A DNA stretch of 64,000 bases, from contig CAZTZN010000002.1 of assembly GCA_964617715.1 (NCBI GenBank), positions 1-64,000 of the forward strand, written 5' to 3'. The notes below the pieces were generated by a model. The model saw only the letters and a program-made list of their open reading frames with translations. It had not been told where the DNA came from and searched no databases. Made by a program: the position numbers and the translations under genes. Of this stretch, positions 32,910-41,048 are shown piece by piece (within the stretch, counting starts at the first letter, position 1; every line of letters starts with the position of its first letter). Source of the stretch: JALGVA01 sp964617715. GTDB lineage: Bacteria; Armatimonadota; Zipacnadia; Zipacnadales; UBA5352.

Positions 32910-33635
32910 ATGACGCATGGCGGCAGGTTTGTGCTGATCATCATGCTGGGCCTCGCGGGAGCGCTCGCCGGGGCCATGGCGTTGGCGCAGGACGACTACA
33001 CTGCACAGCGCGAGGCCATGGTGGACGCGCTGGTGGCCGATGGGATCATCACCAATCAGCGCGTGATAGATGCCCTGAAGGCTGTGCCCCGACACGAGTT
33101 CGTCACCCCGGGGCAGGTCGCCTCGGCCTACGAGGACACCACGCTGCCCATCGGCTATGGTCAGATGATCATCGCCCCCGGCTACGTGGGCATCATGATC
33201 GAGGCGCTCAAGCCCCGGCCGACCGACCGCGTACTGGAGATCGGCACCGGCTCAGGCTACCAGGCGGCGGTGTTGAGCAGGCTGGTGCGTCACGTCTACA
33301 CCGTGGAGCCGGTCGAGGAGCTGGCCGTCGCCGCCCGTGAGCGGCTGCAGAGCCTGGGCTGCGCCAACGTGACCGTCCGGCAGGGAGATGGCGCCCTCGG
33401 CTGGGCGGAGCAGGCGCCCTTCGACAAGATCATCGTCAACGTGGCGCCCGCCGAGATCCCCCCGACGCTCATCGCCCAGCTCAAGGACGGTGGGCTGATG
33501 GTCATCCCGATCGCCGAGGACGAATGGGCGCAGAAGCTCTACGTCGTAAGCAAGGCCGGCGATACGCTTGAGAAAACCGAGCTGGCGGACGTCATCTTCG
33601 CGCCGATGACCCCGCCGGCTCCGGCTGAGGAGTAG
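32910..33635 (+). CDS. pcm: Secreted protein-L-isoaspartate O-methyltransferase
   Basis: 241 aa PCMT, which methylates isoaspartyl residues of damaged proteins using SAM. The SAM-binding motif is present as VLEIGTGSGYQAAVLS near residue 109, with the family PIGYGQMI upstream and a D-K-I-I-V-N-V-A motif near 170. Unusually, residues 1-27 form a signal peptide with an ALA-Q cleavage site, so the enzyme is predicted to act in the periplasm; most PCMTs are cytoplasmic. ATG at 32910 is 9 nt after AGGAGGG; the GTG at 32901 is too close to it. Confidence 0.88.
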   Translation: MTHGGRFVLIIMLGLAGALAGAMALAQDDYTAQREAMVDALVADGIITNQRVIDALKAVPRHEFVTPGQVASAYEDTTLPIGYGQMIIAPGYVGIMIEALKPRPTDRVLEIGTGSGYQAAVLSRLVRHVYTVEPVEELAVAARERLQSLGCANVTVRQGDGALGWAEQAPFDKIIVNVAPAEIPPTLIAQLKDGGLMVIPIAEDEWAQKLYVVSKAGDTLEKTELADVIFAPMTPPAPAEE

Positions 33636-33743
33636 ACGCGCCGCCTATTCGCAGCACCACGCCCACGGGCCGCCGACCACGGCGGCCCGCTCGCGCGTAC
33701 GCGTGTCGCGCCTCGCCGGCGTGACGGGTCGTGGCCATGCGTC

Positions 33744-33786
33744 GCAGGGAGGATTCCCCGGTTCGGGCGGCAATTCTCCAGTGGTG
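33744..33786 (+). repeat. Intergenic CAGG...GGCAATTC element, copy E
   Basis: CAGG at 33745, AAT at 33772 (27 nt on). GGAG/CTCC, ATT/AAT and an inner CCCG-GTT-CGGG stem build a hairpin. Ends 41 nt before the first lon start. Confidence 0.5.
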
Positions 33787-33827
33787 CCTCTGCGGGGAAC
33801 GATCTCAACGCAGCTTTACCAAGGGAG

Positions 33828-36284
33828 ATGCGGCGATTGCCGATGCCACGAGAGCTGACTCCGGACGAATGCCGATGGCGTTGCGACGCAGACCTGTTCG
33901 AGTTCGCGACCACCGCCGAACTGCCCGAGCAGGTCGAGCCGATCGGGCAGGACCGGGCAACCCGGGCGTTGACCTTCGGCGCCTCGATCCGGAGCGAGGG
34001 CTACAACATCTTCGTGCTCGGTCAGCCGGGCAGCGGGCGCCATACGCTGGTGCTCGACGCGCTGCGTCGCCGGGCGGCCGAACTGCCGGTGCCCAGCGAC
34101 TGGTGCTACGTGCACAACTTCGACGAGCCCCGCCGCCCGCGGGCGCTGGAGCTGCCGGCGGGGCGGGCGATGGAGTTCCGCGATGACATGAAGGAGCTGA
34201 TCGAGGACGTGGATCGCGAGATCACGCGCGCCTTCGAGAGCGACGACTACTCGAGTCGGCGCGACGAGGTGGTGCGCGAGTTCCGCGAGCGGCGCAACGC
34301 CCAATTGCAGGAGCTGGAGCGCGAGATCCAGGAGGCCGGACTGGCGATCGGCCGCGGGCCGGCGGGGCTGATCGTCGCTCCCGCACGCGACGGCGAGGTG
34401 CTCAACCCCCAGGAGTACCAGCAGCTTCCGCCCGAGGAGCGCGAGCAGATCGACCGGCGACGGCACGAGCTGCAGGAGAAACTCGACGACGTGATGCGGC
34501 GCGGCCAGCGCATCGAGAAGGAGGCGCGCCGACGTGTGGCCGAGCTGGACCGCGAGGTCGCGCAGTTCGCCGTGGGCGGACTGTTCGATGACATCCGCGC
34601 TCAGTATGAGGGCCTCGAGCAGGTGCTCGACTACCTGGAGCAGGTGCGCGAAGACATCGTTGACAACCAGGGGATCTTCCGAGCCGAACACAGTGACGAG
34701 GGAGCCCCCGAGGGCGCGCCCGCTCCACTGCCCGCGCTGGGCGCGCCCCATGCGCCGCAGGGGCCGTACAATCGCTACGCCGTGAACGTGCTGATCAGTC
34801 ACAGCGGCGATGATGGGGCCCCGGTCGTCTTCGAGAGCAAGCCGACCATCGAGAACCTGACCGGCGACATCGAACATGTCTCGTACATGGGCGCGCTGCT
34901 CACCGACTTCACCATGATCAAGGAGGGCGCGCTGCACCGCGCCAACGGCGGCTACCTGGTGGTGGACGCGCTGGCCATCCTCACCCGGCCCTTCGCGTGG
35001 GAAGCGCTCAAGCGCGCACTTCAGGAGCAGAAGGTCTGCCCTGAGTCGGTGCGCGAGCACCTGCGATTGATCTCAACGGTGTCACTTGAACCTGAGCCGA
35101 TCCCGCTTGAGGTCAAGGTGGCGCTGGTCGGCACACCGATCGTCTACTACCTCCTGTACGCTCACGACGAGGAGTTCCGCAAACTCTTCAAGGTCAAGGC
35201 CGACTTCAACCTGCAGATGGACCGGACCGACCATGCGGCGCGGCGGTACGCAGAGTTCATCGCGGCCTGTTGCCACCGCGAGAGTCTGCCCCACTTCGCG
35301 CCCGATGCGGTCGCTCTGGTGGCCGAGGAGGGCGCGCGTCTCGCCGGCGACCAGGGCAAGCTGTCCACGCTCTTTATCGACGTGGCCGACCTGGTGCGCG
35401 AGGCCGCGTACTGGGCGCAACGCGGCGGGCAGTCGGTGGTGCGCGCCGCCCACGTCCGCCAGGCGGTGGACGAGGGGGTCTTCCGCGCCAACCGCATCGA
35501 ACAGCGGATGCTGGAGCTGATCGAGCAGGGCACGCTCATGGTGGACGTGGCAGGAACGGCGGTGGGCCAGGTCAACGGCGTGGCCGTGCTGCCGATGGGA
35601 GACTATGCCTTCGGCAAGCCCACGCGCATCACCGCACGCAGCTTCCTGGGCAAGCCCGGCGTGATCAGCATTGACCGTGAGGCCGAGATGGCCGGACCAA
35701 TCCACAACAAGGCCAGCTTGATCCTGGGCGGCTATCTGGGCGAGAAGTTCGCCGTGGACCAGCCGCTCAGCGCCGCGGTGACGCTCGCCTTCGAGCAGGT
35801 CTACGAAGAGGTCGAGGGCGACAGCGCGGCGGCGGCAGAACTCTATGCCCTGCTCTCCAGCCTCGGCGAGGTGCCTCTGCGCCAGGATCTGGCGGTGACC
35901 GGCTCGGTCAACCAGCACGGACAGATCCAGGCGGTGGGCGGCATCAATCAGAAGATCGAGGGCTTCTTCCGCGTCTGCCGTCTGCTGGGGCTGACCGGCA
36001 CTCAGGGGGTCATCATCCCCGCCGCCAACGTGCGCCACCTCATGCTGCGCGAGGAGGTGCTGAGGGCGATGGCCGACGGTCAGTTCCACATCTACGCGGC
36101 CGAGACGGTGGATGAGGCCGTGGAGTTGCTCACAGGCATGCCGCTGGGCGAGCGCGACGCGCAGGGCCGCTTCGCTGAGGGCACTCTCGCCGCACGGGTC
36201 GCGCAACGCCTGGAGGCGATGGCCGAGGCGCACCGACGCTACGATGGCGGCGATAACAACCGGGAGGACACGAAGAGCCGGTAA
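33828..36284 (+). CDS. LonC-like putative ATP-independent Lon protease
   Basis: 818 aa of the Lon-related (COG1067/LonC) family. The S16 protease domain is complete: Ser666 (GDSAAAAE) and Lys709 (INQKIEG) lie 43 residues apart, as in Lon (679/722). The N-terminal AAA-like part has GQPGSGRHT near residue 63, with Arg for the P-loop Lys; reported LonC enzymes lack ATPase activity, which fits. Residues 160-275 are a coiled-coil insertion. The exact start is uncertain: ATG 33828 lies too close to AAGGGAG, TTG 33837 is 9 nt from it, ATG 33843 is 15. Degrades unfolded protein. Confidence 0.9.
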   Translation: MRRLPMPRELTPDECRWRCDADLFEFATTAELPEQVEPIGQDRATRALTFGASIRSEGYNIFVLGQPGSGRHTLVLDALRRRAAELPVPSDWCYVHNFDEPRRPRALELPAGRAMEFRDDMKELIEDVDREITRAFESDDYSSRRDEVVREFRERRNAQLQELEREIQEAGLAIGRGPAGLIVAPARDGEVLNPQEYQQLPPEEREQIDRRRHELQEKLDDVMRRGQRIEKEARRRVAELDREVAQFAVGGLFDDIRAQYEGLEQVLDYLEQVREDIVDNQGIFRAEHSDEGAPEGAPAPLPALGAPHAPQGPYNRYAVNVLISHSGDDGAPVVFESKPTIENLTGDIEHVSYMGALLTDFTMIKEGALHRANGGYLVVDALAILTRPFAWEALKRALQEQKVCPESVREHLRLISTVSLEPEPIPLEVKVALVGTPIVYYLLYAHDEEFRKLFKVKADFNLQMDRTDHAARRYAEFIAACCHRESLPHFAPDAVALVAEEGARLAGDQGKLSTLFIDVADLVREAAYWAQRGGQSVVRAAHVRQAVDEGVFRANRIEQRMLELIEQGTLMVDVAGTAVGQVNGVAVLPMGDYAFGKPTRITARSFLGKPGVISIDREAEMAGPIHNKASLILGGYLGEKFAVDQPLSAAVTLAFEQVYEEVEGDSAAAAELYALLSSLGEVPLRQDLAVTGSVNQHGQIQAVGGINQKIEGFFRVCRLLGLTGTQGVIIPAANVRHLMLREEVLRAMADGQFHIYAAETVDEAVELLTGMPLGERDAQGRFAEGTLAARVAQRLEAMAEAHRRYDGGDNNREDTKSR

Positions 36285-36290
36285 CGAGGC

Positions 36291-36344
36291 GAAAAGTCAG
36301 GGGCCGACGGGCAGTCCCGGGGGGGGAGGACATTCCGCCGGCCC
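36291..36344 (-). terminator. Intrinsic terminator on minus strand
   Basis: Stem arms 36335-36344 and 36301-36310 (10 bp, one G-U), then CTGA and CTTTTC on the minus strand. In the plus direction no T-tract follows, so it terminates the minus-strand RNA; it may also protect the lon mRNA 3' end. Confidence 0.6.
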
Positions 36345-36387
36345 GTGCCTCACGCAGCATAGCCGCGCGAGGAAACCTTTGTCTCGC
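36291..36387 (-). ncRNA. Candidate small RNA (about 95 nt)
   Basis: Predicted from a minus-strand promoter directly followed, with no ORF, by an intrinsic terminator. The body contains a 10-bp stem with one G-U pair (36344-36335 with 36310-36301) whose loop has an inner GTCC/GGAC helix; CTTTTC (36296-36291) follows. It does not carry the conserved motifs of SRP RNA, RNase P RNA or tmRNA. Its end is 7 nt from the lon stop on the other strand, so the two transcripts converge. Confidence 0.55.
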
Positions 36388-36392
36388 CCCGC

Positions 36393-36420
36393 ATTATACC
36401 ACATTTCGGATTGTTACCAA
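36393..36420 (-). promoter_or_regulatory. Strong extended -10 promoter pointing away from rimP
   Basis: Minus strand TTGGTA (36420-36415), 16-nt spacer, TATAAT (36398-36393) preceded by TGG. No protein gene starts downstream of it on the minus strand. Confidence 0.65.
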
Positions 36421-36548
36421 CCTCTTAAGGCAAAAAACTCGGCCAGGAATCTCTACCGAAGGTCACCTGCCGACGCGAGCCCCCACTGCTTCATCGCAAA
36501 AAGCCGCACCTGGGCGTGCAGGCGGCCACGAATCGGGCACTGCACCCC

Positions 36549-36577
36549 TTGCAATGTGCCGGGGCTTGCGCTATAAT
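36549..36577 (+). promoter_or_regulatory. Promoter of the rimP-nusA-infB operon
   Basis: TTGCAA (36549-36554), exact 17-nt spacer, perfect TATAAT (36572-36577). It gives a leader of about 105 nt before rimP. Confidence 0.8.
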
Positions 36578-36689
36578 ACTCAGCGACGAAACCACATCTC
36601 AGGGATTCTTTCTGGGAGTGGGCCGCGCGGCCCACTCCCTTCGTTTTCCGCGACCTGTTCAAGGTCGCGGCGAGAGCGCCGGTGCGGAC
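36578..36689 (+). promoter_or_regulatory. rimP leader with terminator-like and second hairpin
   Basis: A perfect 26-nt palindrome at 36614-36639 (13-bp arms starting GGGAGTGGG, essentially no loop) is followed by TTCGTTTT, the form of an intrinsic terminator. Nine nt later a second perfect 8-bp hairpin (36648-36655 with 36663-36670, 7-nt loop) precedes the start by 19 nt. Upstream-terminator leaders before rimP-nusA are known in several bacterial groups and are thought to allow NusA-dependent attenuation or autoregulation; that mechanism is inferred here. Confidence 0.75.
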
Positions 36690-37175
36690 ATGAGGATCAG
36701 AAAGCATCCGGTTGTGCGCAAGATCGAGGCCGAAGTTGAGCGCCTGCTTGCGGACTTCGGGTACGAACTGGTTCAACTCAAGTACGGAGGTGCGAGCAGC
36801 GGGCGGTCGCTGACGGTACTGTTGGACCGCCCGGAGGGCGTTACGGCCCAGGACTGCTCAGAGATGAGCCGAAGGCTGTCGATGCTGCTGGATACACTGG
36901 ACCCGATCCCGAGTTCCTACACACTGATCGTGTCATCGCCGGGGCTGGACCGCCCGCTCACGCGCGATGGGGACTTTCAGCGCTTCGCGGGGGAACTCGC
37001 GGCTGTGCGGCACGTGGCGGCGGACGGATCGCGGCGCACCGACAGGGGCGTGCTGCAGGGGCTCAAGGACGACCAGGTGGTTATGCAAGTCAATGGCGAT
37101 ACCGTACACATCCCGCTTGCCGAGGTCGAGGAGGCGAACCTGGTCTACGACTGGGACGCTCACGACGGGCGCTGA
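36690..37175 (+). CDS. rimP: Ribosome maturation factor RimP
   Basis: RimP (161 aa) assists 30S subunit maturation. The start is MRIRKHPVVRKIEAEVE, followed by YELVQLKYGG near residue 26, LDRPEGVTAQDCSEMSR near 50, the SSPGLDRPL signature near 85, where the N-terminal domain joins the SH3-like C-domain, and QVNGDTVHIPLAEVEEANLV at the end. The frame could extend upstream to 36516 through the leader hairpins, which is implausible. First gene of the operon, 52 nt before nusA. Confidence 0.95.
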   Translation: MRIRKHPVVRKIEAEVERLLADFGYELVQLKYGGASSGRSLTVLLDRPEGVTAQDCSEMSRRLSMLLDTLDPIPSSYTLIVSSPGLDRPLTRDGDFQRFAGELAAVRHVAADGSRRTDRGVLQGLKDDQVVMQVNGDTVHIPLAEVEEANLVYDWDAHDGR

Positions 37176-37227
37176 GACCAGCCTTGGAGCAGGCTGATGG
37201 CAGCCTTCCCGCAAGGAGTGTGGACGA

Positions 37228-38493
37228 ATGAACGGCGAGTTTCTGGACGCGCTTGAGCAGCTTCAGCGCGAGAAGGACATCCCGATGACTGCCCTCATAG
37301 AGACGGTGGAGGCCGCAATGGCCTCGGCCTACCGCAAGCACTATGGGGTCAACGACGATGTGCGGCTCGAGATCGACTTCGAGAAGCGCACGGTCCGCAT
37401 GATCGCCCGCACGCTGGTGGACGATGAGGCCATCGACGACGGCCAGGGCGTTGACCAGACGGCAAGTGTCAAGACCGAGGAGCACGAGGTGGACGCCGCG
37501 GACTTCGGTCGCATTGCTGCGCAGACCGCCAAGCAGGTGGTCATGCAGCGCGTGCGCGAGGCCGAACGCGAGATCGTGTTCGACGAGTTCAGCCATCGCG
37601 TGGGCGAGATGATCACCGGCGAAGTGCAGCGCAAGGATGCCCGCAACGCGTACATCGCGGTCGGGCGTACCGAGGCGCTGCTGCCCGCCAACGAGCAGAT
37701 CCCGGGCGAGACCTTCCGTTTTGGCGACCGACTCAAGCTCTACGTTCTCGACGTGCGCAAGACCACACGCAACCCGCAGATCATCCTGTCGCGCCGCCAC
37801 CCCGGGCTGGTGGTCCGACTCTTTGAGCAGGAAGTGCCCGAGGTCTTCGACGGCGTGGTCGAGATCAAGTCGGTGGCGCGCGAGGCCGGGGCACGCTCGA
37901 AGGTCGCCGTCATGTCGCGCGATCCGCAGATAGATCCGGTGGGCGCGTGCGTCGGGCACCGGGGCGCGCGGGTGCAGTCGATCGTTGATGAGTTGCGCGG
38001 CGAGAAGATCGACATCGTGCGCTACTCCGACGATCCCGCTGAGTACCTCAGGAGTTCGTTGTCGCCGGCCAAGGTCTCGCAGGTGGTCCTCAACGAGGAG
38101 GACCGCTCGGCCGTAGTGGTGGCTCCCGACGACCAGCTCTCGCTCGCCATCGGCCGGCGCGGGCAGAATGTGCGACTCGCGGCCCAACTGACCGGGTGGC
38201 GCATCGACATCCAGAGCCAGACTCAGTGGGCGACCCAGGCCGAACGCGCGGCCGAAGAGCAGGCGAAGGCGATCGCGGCCGAAGCCAAGCGAGTGCGTGT
38301 CTACGAGCTGGCCAAGGAGCTTGACGTGCCCAGCCCTGAGTTGGTAGAAATCATGAAGGAAGAGGGCATGGATGTGACCAGCCATGCCAGCTCGGTAACT
38401 GCCGAGGAGGCGGACATTATCCGCGACCTGCTCCTCGGTGGCGAGGGCACACTCGACGACATTGAACTCGGCAACATCGAGATTGAGCTGTAA
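37228..38493 (+). CDS. nusA: Transcription factor NusA with C-terminal IF2_N-like module
   Basis: NusA (421 aa) modulates pausing, termination and antitermination. Order: N-terminal RNAP-binding domain (1-125), S1 domain (about 133-200, with GEVQRKD), KH1 and KH2 (about 225-340; VGACVGHRGARVQSI, LAIGRRGQNVRLAA). Instead of acidic AR repeats, residues about 354-402 read KRVRVYELAKEL...VELVEIM-type with ITAEEAD: this matches the IF2_N fold found at the N-terminus of InfB. The same module begins InfB two frames later in the operon. GCAAGGAG precedes the start. Confidence 0.95.
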   Translation: MNGEFLDALEQLQREKDIPMTALIETVEAAMASAYRKHYGVNDDVRLEIDFEKRTVRMIARTLVDDEAIDDGQGVDQTASVKTEEHEVDAADFGRIAAQTAKQVVMQRVREAEREIVFDEFSHRVGEMITGEVQRKDARNAYIAVGRTEALLPANEQIPGETFRFGDRLKLYVLDVRKTTRNPQIILSRRHPGLVVRLFEQEVPEVFDGVVEIKSVAREAGARSKVAVMSRDPQIDPVGACVGHRGARVQSIVDELRGEKIDIVRYSDDPAEYLRSSLSPAKVSQVVLNEEDRSAVVVAPDDQLSLAIGRRGQNVRLAAQLTGWRIDIQSQTQWATQAERAAEEQAKAIAAEAKRVRVYELAKELDVPSPELVEIMKEEGMDVTSHASSVTAEEADIIRDLLLGGEGTLDDIELGNIEIEL

Positions 38494-38568
38494 ATGAGGC
38501 GGGACGGGGTGCCCGAACCCGACCCGCACAGCAGCAATCAGGCGAAGGCTGTGCCGGAGGTGTACGTA

Positions 38569-40674
38569 TTGGCTGACCAGGTCCGAATCTTCCAACTCGC
38601 GAGGAAGCTTGGACTGCGCAGCGAGGCTCTGCTGAAGGTTCTCGGAGACCTCGGACTTGAGGACGTAAGCGCGGCCTCGAGCATTGACATGGAGACCGCC
38701 CGCGCGGCCGCCGAGATTCTGGCGGAGCAGGCGCGGGAGGCCCGCAAGCGTGCTGAGGAGGAGGCCGCCCGTGAGGCCGCGGCTGCTGAGGCCGCAGCCC
38801 GCGCGGCCGCGGCCGCCGCCGAGGAGGCCGCAGAGGCCGCAGAGGCCGCTCAAGAAGAGACCGCACCGGCCGGGGAGGAAGTTGTGGTGGCGGGGGAGGA
38901 GGTCGCCGAAGCCGGGGAGGGAGAGACAGAGGTCGGCGCGGAGGCGGTGGAAGAGGCCGACGAGGAGGAGGCGCCCCAGCGCTGGGTGCCGGCATGGGCG
39001 GCACCGGAAAGCCTGCGCAGTCTCGAAGAGCAGCTCGCGGAACTCGAGATTGAGGAGGAGGAAGAGGAGGAAGAGTGGTCGGTCGCCCTGCCCGAGGAAG
39101 CGCGACGGCCCTCCGGCGATCGCCCCGAGCACGCAATCGACGTGCCGCCGGTCGTCGCCGTGCTCGGCCATGTTGATCACGGCAAGACCACTCTGCTCGA
39201 TGCCCTGCGCGAGACCGACGTGGTCTCGACTGAAGCAGGCGGCATTACGCAGCACATCGGGGCCTCCGAGATTCAGCTTCCTGACGGCAACACCATCGTC
39301 TTCGTGGACACCCCGGGCCACGCCGCGTTCACCGCGATGCGGGCGCGCGGCGGCCAGGTGGCGGACATCGTCGTGCTCGTGGTGGCGGCGGACGACGGCG
39401 TCATGCCGCAGACCGCCGAGGCGATCGGTCACGCGCGGGCTGCCGGCGTACCCATCATTGTGGCCATCAACAAGATGGACATGCCCGGCGCCGACGCCGC
39501 CCGAACCAAGCAGCAACTGCTGGAACACGAGCTGGTCGCCGAGGACTTCGGCGGCGATACCATCATGGTCCCGGTTTCGGCGCTGGCGAAAGAGGGCCTG
39601 GATGAGCTGCTTGAGATGATCATGTTGCTGGCTGAAGTGCAGGAGTTGTGGGCCGACCCCGAGGCGCCGTTCACCGGTGTGGTGGTGGAGGCAGGCCGAG
39701 ATGACAGTCGGGGTCCGGTGGCCACGATCCTGGTGCGCAACGGCGAGATCAAGGTCGGTGACGTGGTCGTCTGCGGCAGCGCGTATGGGCGAGTGCGGCG
39801 GCTCAACGACTGGCGCGGCAAGTCGGTCAAGCGCATGGGGCCCGGCCACCCGGTCGAGGTCATCGGGCTGTCCGAGGTGCCCGATGCCGGGGAGATCATG
39901 ACCGTGGCTGAGAACATCAAGGTGGCCCGCGAGATTACCACCGAGCGTGAGCAGCAGATGCGCGCCGCCGGCCTGGAGGGTAGTGGCCGCGCGTCCCTCA
40001 AGGACCTCTATCGCGAGCTGGGTGAGCTGACGATCAAGGATCTCAATCTCGTGGTCAAGGCCGATGTGTCCGGCTCGGTGCAGGTGCTCGAAAGCCAACT
40101 GCGAGCCCTGGACCGGCAGCTCGAAGAGGTGGATATCAATATCATCCACTCGGGCGTGGGCGAGGTCAATGAGTCGGACGTGCTGTTGGCGGTCGCCTCC
40201 AACGCCATTATCCTGGGCTTCCACGTGGGCGTGACCGAGGCCGCCGAACGCACCGCCGAGGCCGAGCACGTCGAGATCCGCACCTACGACATCATCTACG
40301 AGGCCCTCGACGACATCCAGCGGGCCATGCTGGGGATGCTCGAGCCGATCTACGAGGAGCAGCTCATCGGGCGCGCCCGCGTGCTGCAGATCTTCCGCAT
40401 CTCGCGCGTGGGGGTCGTGGCCGGCTGCGTCATCACGGACGGCTACGCCCAGCGCGGCGCCAAGATGGTGGTGACGCGCGGGCGCGATGAGGTGGTGTTC
40501 GAGGGCACACTCGACTCGCTCCGGCGCTTCGATAATGAGGCCCGGCAGGTGGAGGCCCCGAACGAATGCGGCATCTCCACCCCCGACTTCCGCGGCTGGG
40601 AAGAGGACGACCGGATCGAGTTCTTCGCCCAGGTCGAGGTGCCGCGCCCCACAACCTTCAAGAGCACGCGCTGA
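38569..40674 (+). CDS. infB: Translation initiation factor IF-2
   Basis: IF-2 delivers fMet-tRNA to the 30S subunit. 701 aa from the chosen TTG. Order: IF2_N (about 2-50, VRIFQLARKLGL), Ala/Glu-rich linker (50-150), G domain with G1 GHVDHGKT near residue 200, G2 GGITQHIGA, DTPGHAAF, NKMD and SAL, then domains II-IV. ATG 38494 immediately follows the nusA stop with no good ribosome site, while GGAGG (38555-38559) lies 9 nt before TTG 38569 and the IF2_N motif follows at once; ATG 38494 (726 aa) remains possible. No ylxR or L7Ae-like gene sits between nusA and infB. Confidence 0.96.
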   Translation: MADQVRIFQLARKLGLRSEALLKVLGDLGLEDVSAASSIDMETARAAAEILAEQAREARKRAEEEAAREAAAAEAAARAAAAAAEEAAEAAEAAQEETAPAGEEVVVAGEEVAEAGEGETEVGAEAVEEADEEEAPQRWVPAWAAPESLRSLEEQLAELEIEEEEEEEEWSVALPEEARRPSGDRPEHAIDVPPVVAVLGHVDHGKTTLLDALRETDVVSTEAGGITQHIGASEIQLPDGNTIVFVDTPGHAAFTAMRARGGQVADIVVLVVAADDGVMPQTAEAIGHARAAGVPIIVAINKMDMPGADAARTKQQLLEHELVAEDFGGDTIMVPVSALAKEGLDELLEMIMLLAEVQELWADPEAPFTGVVVEAGRDDSRGPVATILVRNGEIKVGDVVVCGSAYGRVRRLNDWRGKSVKRMGPGHPVEVIGLSEVPDAGEIMTVAENIKVAREITTEREQQMRAAGLEGSGRASLKDLYRELGELTIKDLNLVVKADVSGSVQVLESQLRALDRQLEEVDINIIHSGVGEVNESDVLLAVASNAIILGFHVGVTEAAERTAEAEHVEIRTYDIIYEALDDIQRAMLGMLEPIYEEQLIGRARVLQIFRISRVGVVAGCVITDGYAQRGAKMVVTRGRDEVVFEGTLDSLRRFDNEARQVEAPNECGISTPDFRGWEEDDRIEFFAQVEVPRPTTFKSTR

Positions 40675-40702
40675 TACCCGGCCCGTCGTTGGAGTCGTGC
40701 CG

Positions 40703-40990
40703 ATGCCCACCGTGGTAGGGCTGCTGACGGTCGAGCTGTTCATCTCCGACGCCGCCTCGCTCAAGGACAGGCGCCGCGTGGTCAAGAGCCTGCTCGACCG
40801 CCTGGCGAACCGCCACAACGTGTCGGTGGCGGACATGGGCCCGGATAACTCCCCGACGTGCGCCCGGGTGGCCATCGTGACCGTCGCCAACGAGGAGGCG
40901 CACGTGCACCGCGTCCTGAACGGAGCGCTGGGGCTCGTCGAGGCAGAGCCGCGCGCGGTCTGCGAGCGCAGCGCGATCGAGATCCTGTAG
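40703..40990 (+). CDS. ylxP: DUF503 family protein YlxP
   Basis: 95 aa with the DUF503 pattern: VVGLLTVELFISDAASLKDRR at residues 4-24, NRHNVSVADMG and an ending segment VAIVTVANEEAHVHRVL. YlxP occurs at exactly this place, between infB and rbfA, in many bacteria and is linked by position to translation or ribosome biogenesis; biochemical function is not established. The ATG at 40703 has GGAG 8 nt upstream; a longer frame from 40487 overlaps infB. Confidence 0.93.
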   Translation: MPTVVGLLTVELFISDAASLKDRRRVVKSLLDRLANRHNVSVADMGPDNSPTCARVAIVTVANEEAHVHRVLNGALGLVEAEPRAVCERSAIEIL

Positions 40991-41048
40991 TCGCAGCGAC
41001 GATCGCCATCTGCCCGTCCGCCCACAGGCACAAGGAGGATCGGCCGCC

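Larger units (their letters stand above)
36285..36689. other. 405-nt intergenic region between lon and rimP
   Basis: No convincing protein-coding ORF. It holds, from left to right, a minus-strand intrinsic terminator (36291-36344), a minus-strand extended -10 promoter (36393-36420), about 130 nt with nothing recognisable, the rimP operon promoter (36549-36577) and the rimP leader with two hairpins (36614-36670). It is locally AT-richer than its surroundings. Confidence 0.75.

Noticed and set aside
31262..32977. A 571-residue minus-strand frame spanning folE2 and the second pseudopilin
   Set aside because: It crosses a promoter pair and two well-supported genes; no domain.
36291..36387. SRP RNA, RNase P RNA, tmRNA or 6S RNA as identity of the small RNA candidate
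   Set aside because: None of the conserved core motifs (for example the SRP GGAA-tetraloop context or the P4 region of RNase P) could be found; left as unassigned.
36453..36776. A 107-residue minus-strand ORF over the rimP leader
   Set aside because: It covers the promoter and hairpins of rimP and has no ribosome site.
37090..41031. A 1313-residue open frame on the minus strand opposite nusA-infB
   Set aside because: It is the shadow of rimP-nusA-infB in GC-rich DNA: composition is Arg/His/Leu/Val rich with no domain, and the plus strand is certain.
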